A stretch of DNA of 64,000 bases. Origin: DASTSN01 sp035760665. GTDB taxonomy: Bacteria; Bacteroidota; Bacteroidia; Chitinophagales; Chitinophagaceae. The stretch spans positions 5,018 through 69,017 of the forward strand of contig DASTSN010000117.1 of assembly GCA_035760665.1 (NCBI GenBank). Direction: 5' to 3'. Shown one piece after another: positions 59,140 through 64,000 of this stretch. The position numbers and the translations under genes are program-made. Each line of letters begins with the position of its first letter. The stretch's first letter is position 1. The notes below the pieces were generated by a model. That model searched no databases. It was given only the letters and a program-made list of their open reading frames with translations, and was not told the DNA's origin.

Positions 59140-62100
59140 TTAGAGTGAAAGTTGAAATCCTCCCGTAATCATTTTTACAGGTGGCATCAGGGAACGTGTC
59201 TCAGGGTCCAGGCTTTGATATTTCGAAATCGTGAAAAGGTTTTGTGCTTGCAAGAAAATGATACAGCTATTCGGGTTCAGTTTTTTGTCGGCAACCTTTT
59301 TAAAATCGTAAGAGAGATACAAATTTTTCATCCGGACAAAAGAAGCATCGCTGAATGCAGCATCACTCGATCTGTAATAAAAAAAGGCTGTACTGGCAGA
59401 ACTACCCGAAACACTATACTTTTGAATCGCTACATTATCTCCGGGCTTGGTCCATCTGTTTAATACAAGAGTGGGCTGATTGGTAAATGTTCCTGGCATA
59501 CCAAAGAGGTTCAAATAAGTGGATGCATATCGTTGCCGGGTAAACTGAAGCAGGAAGCTTAGCGAGAACTGACCGTATGAAATAGTATTTTGCCAACCTC
59601 CAAACCACTGCTGCCCGGTGAAAACAATAGCCTGCTGGTCATTTGGTGCACTGATTGCTCCGCTTCGGTCATAGTCTGTAAAGCGATAATATCCTGTTGC
59701 CGGATCCACTCCTTCGCTATGATATGCTTTTGTAATGAACAATGACTGACCTACCACATAGGTGTTGGCATAAGTCGAGCTCGCCAGATTATCAAAGCGC
59801 AATAATTTATTCTTGGGAAAAGTAATATTGAATGCTGTTGTCCAGTTCCAATCTTTGTTTTTGACAGGTATTGCTGAAGCTTCCAATTCAATACCGGTAT
59901 TTTGAATTTTTGCGGGCAGGTTTTTCAGGATGCCATTGAAACCGGTGCTTGGCGGCAAACCGTATTGCACAAGTTGGTTGTCGCTTACGTTGTGATAATA
60001 ATTTGCTGCAAGCAACAGCCGGTCATTGAAAAGTCCAAGATCAATAGCAGCCTCGTATTTCAATACACGTTCCCAGTTAAATGCAGGATTGAATAGTTGG
60101 CGGGGTTGAAAGGCAATAACGCCCTGATAAGGAAAAGTGTTGGCGTTATAAAGGTCAAGATAATTGTAATCGCCGATTTGATCATTGCCTGTCAACCCGG
60201 CACTTAGTTTCAATTTGCCATGACTAAGCCACCGCACTTTTTGTAAAGCCGCTTCTTTAGAAAAGATCCATCCTAATCCTACCGATCCAAAATTGGCAAA
60301 ACGGTTTGAAGGTCCATAACGGCTGGAACCATCACGCCGGGCATTCAATGAAACCAGATACCGTTGCTTCCAGTTTGCAGTCAGACGACCAAACACGCCC
60401 ATGTAACGATAACGGATATCCGTTTCGGTGCCGGACAAGATTGTTGAAGCCGATGCCAGGCTATAAAGCAGATCATCACTAGAATAGCCGGAGCCTATTT
60501 GCGAAAAATTGCGCCGGTTAGAAGACTGAAATGTTGCTCCAGCCAATGCTTCGAGTTGAAGCTGCTTAACAGATTTACGATAAGATAATTGAGGTTCGGT
60601 AATGAGCGTATTGATGGAGCCATTGCCGAATCCGGCGGATGCTATAGAAGGCAAGGCCGGATCAAATGAACTTTTGGGCGTTCGGGTATGATCTCCCACA
60701 CGTACCATGTCATAACCTAACATGGCTTTTACTTCGAGCTCTTTTAAGAGCTTGAACGATACGGTCAGGTTGGCAAGAAGATTTTCGCTCTCGGAACGAT
60801 AAGTTTTTCTTAATTCGGAAAGCGGGTTTTGCCAGGTTGAGGTCTCCCAATTCAATTCTCCTTCGGGAGTATAAAGTGCCGGTGCATTCGGCGCTAACAG
60901 TATATACCCGGACAAATCATTTATCGGCAGCTTTGTAACATTGCGTGAGTAGGCTGTTGTCAGGGAAAACTGCAGGCGTTGATCTGAAGTGCGGTGCTGC
61001 ACATTGATGCTGCCCGATAGCTTTTGTTCGCCAAAGCTTTTATCTGGCAGGATAGTGGACTCCCCGTGATAACCTGCACTAAACAAAAAACGGGTTTGCT
61101 GATTGCCCCCTGAAAAATCCAATTTCGTATCAGCCACCATCATGGTTCTGCCCAGCAATTCCTTCTGCCAATCTGTGTAGCGGGCAGTATCCCATACCGC
61201 AAGGTCTATTGCGTTAGAAGCATCTGGTATAAGACCATCGTTGGCAAACGCTTCTTTGCGCATACGGACATATTGTGATGTATTCAATAATTCCATACGG
61301 CCAGCGACTTTACCTGCCCCCAGGTAACTACGGACGCTGACATTAGTTGCGTTATTTCCTGCCTTTTTTGATGTGATCAATATGACGCCGTTGGCGCCCC
61401 TGGATCCGTAGATGGCCGTGGCGTCCGCATCTTTGAGCACCTCGATGCTCTCTATGTCAGAGGGGTTTAAAGTGGCAAGCGGGCTGGCAATAATGCCTCC
61501 TCCGAAAAAGGAATTCAGGCTTGTGTACGGGTAGGGTATCCCATCAAGAATGATCAACGGGTCGTTGCCGCTGGCAATACTATTCTGCCCGCGGAGACGG
61601 ATGATATAGGGAGAGCCCGGAGTTCCGCTAACCTGTGTCATCTGCAGGCCGGCAACCCGGCCTGAGAGAATAGATAATGGGTTGGAAATTGGCTGCTTTG
61701 CAATCTCCTCTTTCTTAATGCTGGTGACTGTACCAGTTCCTGTTCTGCGTGTTGACTTGCCGTAGGCAATTACTATGGTCTCATCCAGCACCCCTACTTT
61801 AATGCTTACCCGCATCTCAACAAACGACTGATCACCCACATACCGTTCCAGCGGTTCTATCTCTACGCTGGTAAGTACCAACGTCACATTGCCGGGTGCA
61901 TTATCAAAACCAAACTCACCATTGGGATCGGAAGCGACAACAAGCGGAGTACCCTTGATGTTGATTGTAACCCCTCTTACAGGATTACCGTTTTGATCCA
62001 ATATTTTCCCTCGCAAAGGACGTTGGGAAGCAATTACTTTCTTTTCTTTAACAGTAATGTTCTTTTCATTGATATTATACAGTAACGGTTGTCCGGAAAA

Positions 62101-62334
62101 GCATTTATCCAGCACGGAGGAAAGTTGCTCATTGGAGACAGACAGGGTAACAGGCTTTGCCTTCTCAATCTGCTCCGTTGTATATATAAAATGATGATCC
62201 GATTGTTGCTCAATCAGTAGAAAAACCTTTTCAAGCCGCTCATTTTTTACAGAAAAAGTTATGAGTTGACCACGGGCAGTCGTAATAAAATAAAATGATA
62301 ACAGGAAAAATAAAAAACATCCACGCCATTTCAT
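59140..62334 (-). CDS. SusC/RagA-type TonB-dependent receptor with an STN domain
   Basis: 1064 residues. A signal peptide (about 1-23) precedes an STN/secretin-like domain (about 24-90; FSVKNERLEKVFLLIEQQSD), a CarboxypepD-regulatory-like domain (about 100-180; LRGKILDQNGNPVRGVTINI), the plug (about 205-325; LRGQNSIASGNDPLIILDGI, IEVLKDADATAIYGSRGANG) and the 22-strand barrel. The STN domain usually relays substrate binding to a FecR protein; the FecR and sigma genes directly upstream support this. It lies 11 bases before susD. Confidence 0.95.
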   Translation of the reverse strand: MKWRGCFLFFLLSFYFITTARGQLITFSVKNERLEKVFLLIEQQSDHHFIYTTEQIEKAKPVTLSVSNEQLSSVLDKCFSGQPLLYNINEKNITVKEKKVIASQRPLRGKILDQNGNPVRGVTINIKGTPLVVASDPNGEFGFDNAPGNVTLVLTSVEIEPLERYVGDQSFVEMRVSIKVGVLDETIVIAYGKSTRRTGTGTVTSIKKEEIAKQPISNPLSILSGRVAGLQMTQVSGTPGSPYIIRLRGQNSIASGNDPLIILDGIPYPYTSLNSFFGGGIIASPLATLNPSDIESIEVLKDADATAIYGSRGANGVILITSKKAGNNATNVSVRSYLGAGKVAGRMELLNTSQYVRMRKEAFANDGLIPDASNAIDLAVWDTARYTDWQKELLGRTMMVADTKLDFSGGNQQTRFLFSAGYHGESTILPDKSFGEQKLSGSINVQHRTSDQRLQFSLTTAYSRNVTKLPINDLSGYILLAPNAPALYTPEGELNWETSTWQNPLSELRKTYRSESENLLANLTVSFKLLKELEVKAMLGYDMVRVGDHTRTPKSSFDPALPSIASAGFGNGSINTLITEPQLSYRKSVKQLQLEALAGATFQSSNRRNFSQIGSGYSSDDLLYSLASASTILSGTETDIRYRYMGVFGRLTANWKQRYLVSLNARRDGSSRYGPSNRFANFGSVGLGWIFSKEAALQKVRWLSHGKLKLSAGLTGNDQIGDYNYLDLYNANTFPYQGVIAFQPRQLFNPAFNWERVLKYEAAIDLGLFNDRLLLAANYYHNVSDNQLVQYGLPPSTGFNGILKNLPAKIQNTGIELEASAIPVKNKDWNWTTAFNITFPKNKLLRFDNLASSTYANTYVVGQSLFITKAYHSEGVDPATGYYRFTDYDRSGAISAPNDQQAIVFTGQQWFGGWQNTISYGQFSLSFLLQFTRQRYASTYLNLFGMPGTFTNQPTLVLNRWTKPGDNVAIQKYSVSGSSASTAFFYYRSSDAAFSDASFVRMKNLYLSYDFKKVADKKLNPNSCIIFLQAQNLFTISKYQSLDPETRSLMPPVKMITGGFQLSL

Positions 62335-62447
62335 AGCTTTGAGTTGTTTGGGTTAAACAATAATCGTTCCTTCGATTTATACAAGGGTAACCCAGGCGCC
62401 GCCGGGCAGTGATCCACCACTTTCCGGCTTTTTATTGGATATACCTC

Positions 62448-63593
62448 TTATCTTTTTACAATAATTGTATTGTCTTCAATTTTAAAATGCACATTGCCTG
62501 TCTCTTCAAGTAATTCCAACACTTTCGACACGGGCACGCTTCGATTGATCGTACCATTGAAATGATAACCGACTTTATCCTCGTACACCACCCTGGCATC
62601 ATACCACCTTTCCAGCAGATTCATTACATCCTCAATAGCTGCGTTCTTAAACGTAAATTGATTCTTTGTCCACGCTAATACCGGAACAATATCTACCTTA
62701 CTCACCACCCAGGTTTTTGTCTCTACCTGGTCTCCCGGCTTCAGCACAATCATTTTATTTTGTCCGCTTACTTTTACTGATCCCTCCGTCAATGTGATCC
62801 GGTCATCAAAGCCATTGATGTTAAATGCCGTTCCCAATGCTTCCACATTAACATCGCCTATTGAAACTGTGAACGGTCTTGAGGCATCTTTCGCTACCTC
62901 AAAGAAAGTTTCACCTGACACTGTTACCATTCTCTTGTTGCCGGCAAATGCTCCGGGGTATCGTATTGACGACTCCGCATTGAGCCACACCTTCGAGCCA
63001 TCCGGCAGCACCAGTTGATAGGATCCTTTACGCGGAATAGTTATTTCATGCATTTGCGTATCAGTCCCATTATGATCATAGACTATCTCTCCGTCCTTTA
63101 TATGTATATTTCCAATAACCGTGTCAGACACTTGATTCAACTTAATTACCTGGCCGTCCGGCAATCTCAATTGCGCATAAAGAGAACCCGGTGAAATATC
63201 GGCTTTCCCTTTATCTGCAACATCCGGAGCTATCTTTTTATCAGAACTCCGGGTAAGAAAAATAGTAACGCCAATCACGCCTACTACACAAGCTGCTGCC
63301 GCATAGTGCCACCATTTTATAGCTCTTTCCTTTTTTCTAAACTTCAGCCGCTTCTTTACATTGACCAGCTGCCCTTCCGTATCTCTTGTTGCCAGCCATT
63401 TCAAAAACTTGTCAACCATTTGATCATCGGTCATATCTTCAAACAACTGCATGTTGGCCTCGTCAGCTACTACCCAGGCATCCAGTTCTTCCCGCTCCTC
63501 AATGGTAAGTATGTTGGTTATAAAACCGCCAATGAGATAGCTGATCCTTTGGGAGTTTTCGAGTTTTTCAAAACGTTTGTTGATAGGTTCCAT
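62448..63593 (-). CDS. FecR family anti-sigma factor
   Basis: 381 residues. Residues 1-90 form the cytoplasmic sigma-binding domain, a membrane helix spans 94-113 (WWHYAAAACVVGVIGVTIFL), and the periplasmic part includes the FecR core (about 180-270; LVLPDGSKVWLNAESSIRYP, VSGETFFEVAKDASRPFTVS) and a DUF4974 end (VMNLLERWYDARVVYEDK, VLELLEETGNVHFKI). It holds the sigma factor inactive until the STN domain of the SusC protein signals. It lies between the sigma gene and susC. Confidence 0.94.
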   Translation of the reverse strand: MEPINKRFEKLENSQRISYLIGGFITNILTIEEREELDAWVVADEANMQLFEDMTDDQMVDKFLKWLATRDTEGQLVNVKKRLKFRKKERAIKWWHYAAAACVVGVIGVTIFLTRSSDKKIAPDVADKGKADISPGSLYAQLRLPDGQVIKLNQVSDTVIGNIHIKDGEIVYDHNGTDTQMHEITIPRKGSYQLVLPDGSKVWLNAESSIRYPGAFAGNKRMVTVSGETFFEVAKDASRPFTVSIGDVNVEALGTAFNINGFDDRITLTEGSVKVSGQNKMIVLKPGDQVETKTWVVSKVDIVPVLAWTKNQFTFKNAAIEDVMNLLERWYDARVVYEDKVGYHFNGTINRSVPVSKVLELLEETGNVHFKIEDNTIIVKR

Positions 63594-63714
63594 AAATTTT
63601 TTATTAAGGTAAAACCAAAGACTCCCCTTATAAGTAGCGAATTCGTAAGAAAAATGGGGAGTGAAGGCAAAAAAAGCTGAGGGAATTACGGGTTTTTAGC
63701 AATACAAAAACTGC

Positions 63715-63999
63715 TCAACTGGTAATAATTGTTTTCCTGATCAATTGAATGGCGCGGTAGCGGTGGCTGCGGGCAGTTTCTGAATCAATGCCAATTGCCT
63801 TGCCGATTTCTTCCAGGGACTTATCTTCCAGGTAGTGCATTTGCAGCACCTGCTTCATGCGGGAAGGCAGGTGTTCTATTACCTGGAGCACCTGCATCAT
63901 GATCTCACTTTCAATAATATTCGTTTGTTCTGGCTCAGGAGGAATTTCAGGCATTGCCCTTTTTTGAAGTATTTTACCCAGGAACTTAGAACAATGATT
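63715..63999 (-). CDS. ECF RNA polymerase sigma factor, 5' end cut off
   Basis: The frame runs to the window edge, so only the C-terminal 94 residues are seen, including the sigma region 4 helix-turn-helix: IEHLPSRMKQVLQMHYLEDK and SLEEIGKAIGIDSETARSHR, then YRAIQLIRK. This is the common Bacteroidota ECF type (often named sigma-70 family, SigE/FecI). Placed 121 bases upstream of fecR, it probably transcribes the susC-susD operon. Region 2 lies outside the window. Confidence 0.9.
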   Translation of the reverse strand, partial: NHCSKFLGKILQKRAMPEIPPEPEQTNIIESEIMMQVLQVIEHLPSRMKQVLQMHYLEDKSLEEIGKAIGIDSETARSHRYRAIQLIRKTIITS

Positions 64000-64000
64000 A

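Noticed and set aside
51740..64000. ICE right end just after the tra operon
   Set aside because: No copy of the tRNA-Ala fragment or an intact tRNA was found in the gaps of this region.

Overview
The window reads as a chromosome segment of a Bacteroidota bacterium, most likely of the class Chitinophagia (Chitinophagaceae-like). The signs are a SusC/SusD pair with FecR and an ECF sigma factor, a CTnDOT-type tra operon, a queuine tRNA-ribosyltransferase without the usual zinc cysteines, a eukaryotic-like citrate synthase, starts without strong Shine-Dalgarno sequences, and a few -7 boxes resembling the Bacteroidota TAnnTTTG element. No intact RNA gene was found. The genus assignment is inference.

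Layout. (1) 1-12.8 kb is ordinary housekeeping: Xaa-Pro aminopeptidase (cut by the window edge), pssA, purS, rsmI, a PepSY-like protein, an M1 peptidase, an orphan NarL-type response regulator, rsmG, a membrane glycosyltransferase, tgt, small unknown proteins, an LptF/LptG permease and citrate synthase. (2) 12.8-28.6 kb is a 6-deoxyhexose island. A minus-strand block (short-chain dehydrogenase, FAH-fold hydrolase, mutarotase, lactonase) looks like an oxidative L-fucose or L-rhamnose route. A divergent plus-strand block is the phosphorylative L-rhamnose pathway (RhaT, aldolase/lactaldehyde dehydrogenase fusion, mutarotase, isomerase, kinase) followed by two secreted GH78-type alpha-L-rhamnosidases and a formyltransferase-fold protein. 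(3) 28.7-32.1 kb is a copper module: an AraC-type regulator with a metal-binding-like N-terminus, the P1B ATPase CopA and a CopZ-like chaperone.

(4) At 32131-32174 lies only the 3' part of a tRNA-Ala(GGC) gene, beginning exactly in the anticodon stem, next to a tyrosine recombinase gene. This is read as the left attachment site of an integrative and conjugative element. The element continues with accessory genes and a long minus-strand transfer operon (TraN, M, L-like, K, J, three TraI-like paralogues, TraG ATPase, TraF, a 1841-residue methylase-helicase, TraE). No relaxase, no coupling protein and no intact tRNA-Ala appear before 64000, so the right end is probably outside the window.

(5) 51.8-64.0 kb would then be cargo: an AraC regulator, a membrane protein, a glycine-rich lipoprotein with a possible NlpC/P60-like domain, a Crp-type regulator, and a surface system made of an ECF sigma factor, FecR, an STN-bearing SusC, SusD, a thioredoxin-fold protein without CxxC, two small secreted two-cysteine proteins (DUF6520-like) and a MauE-like redox membrane protein. 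The last group is the best candidate here for a poorly described system.
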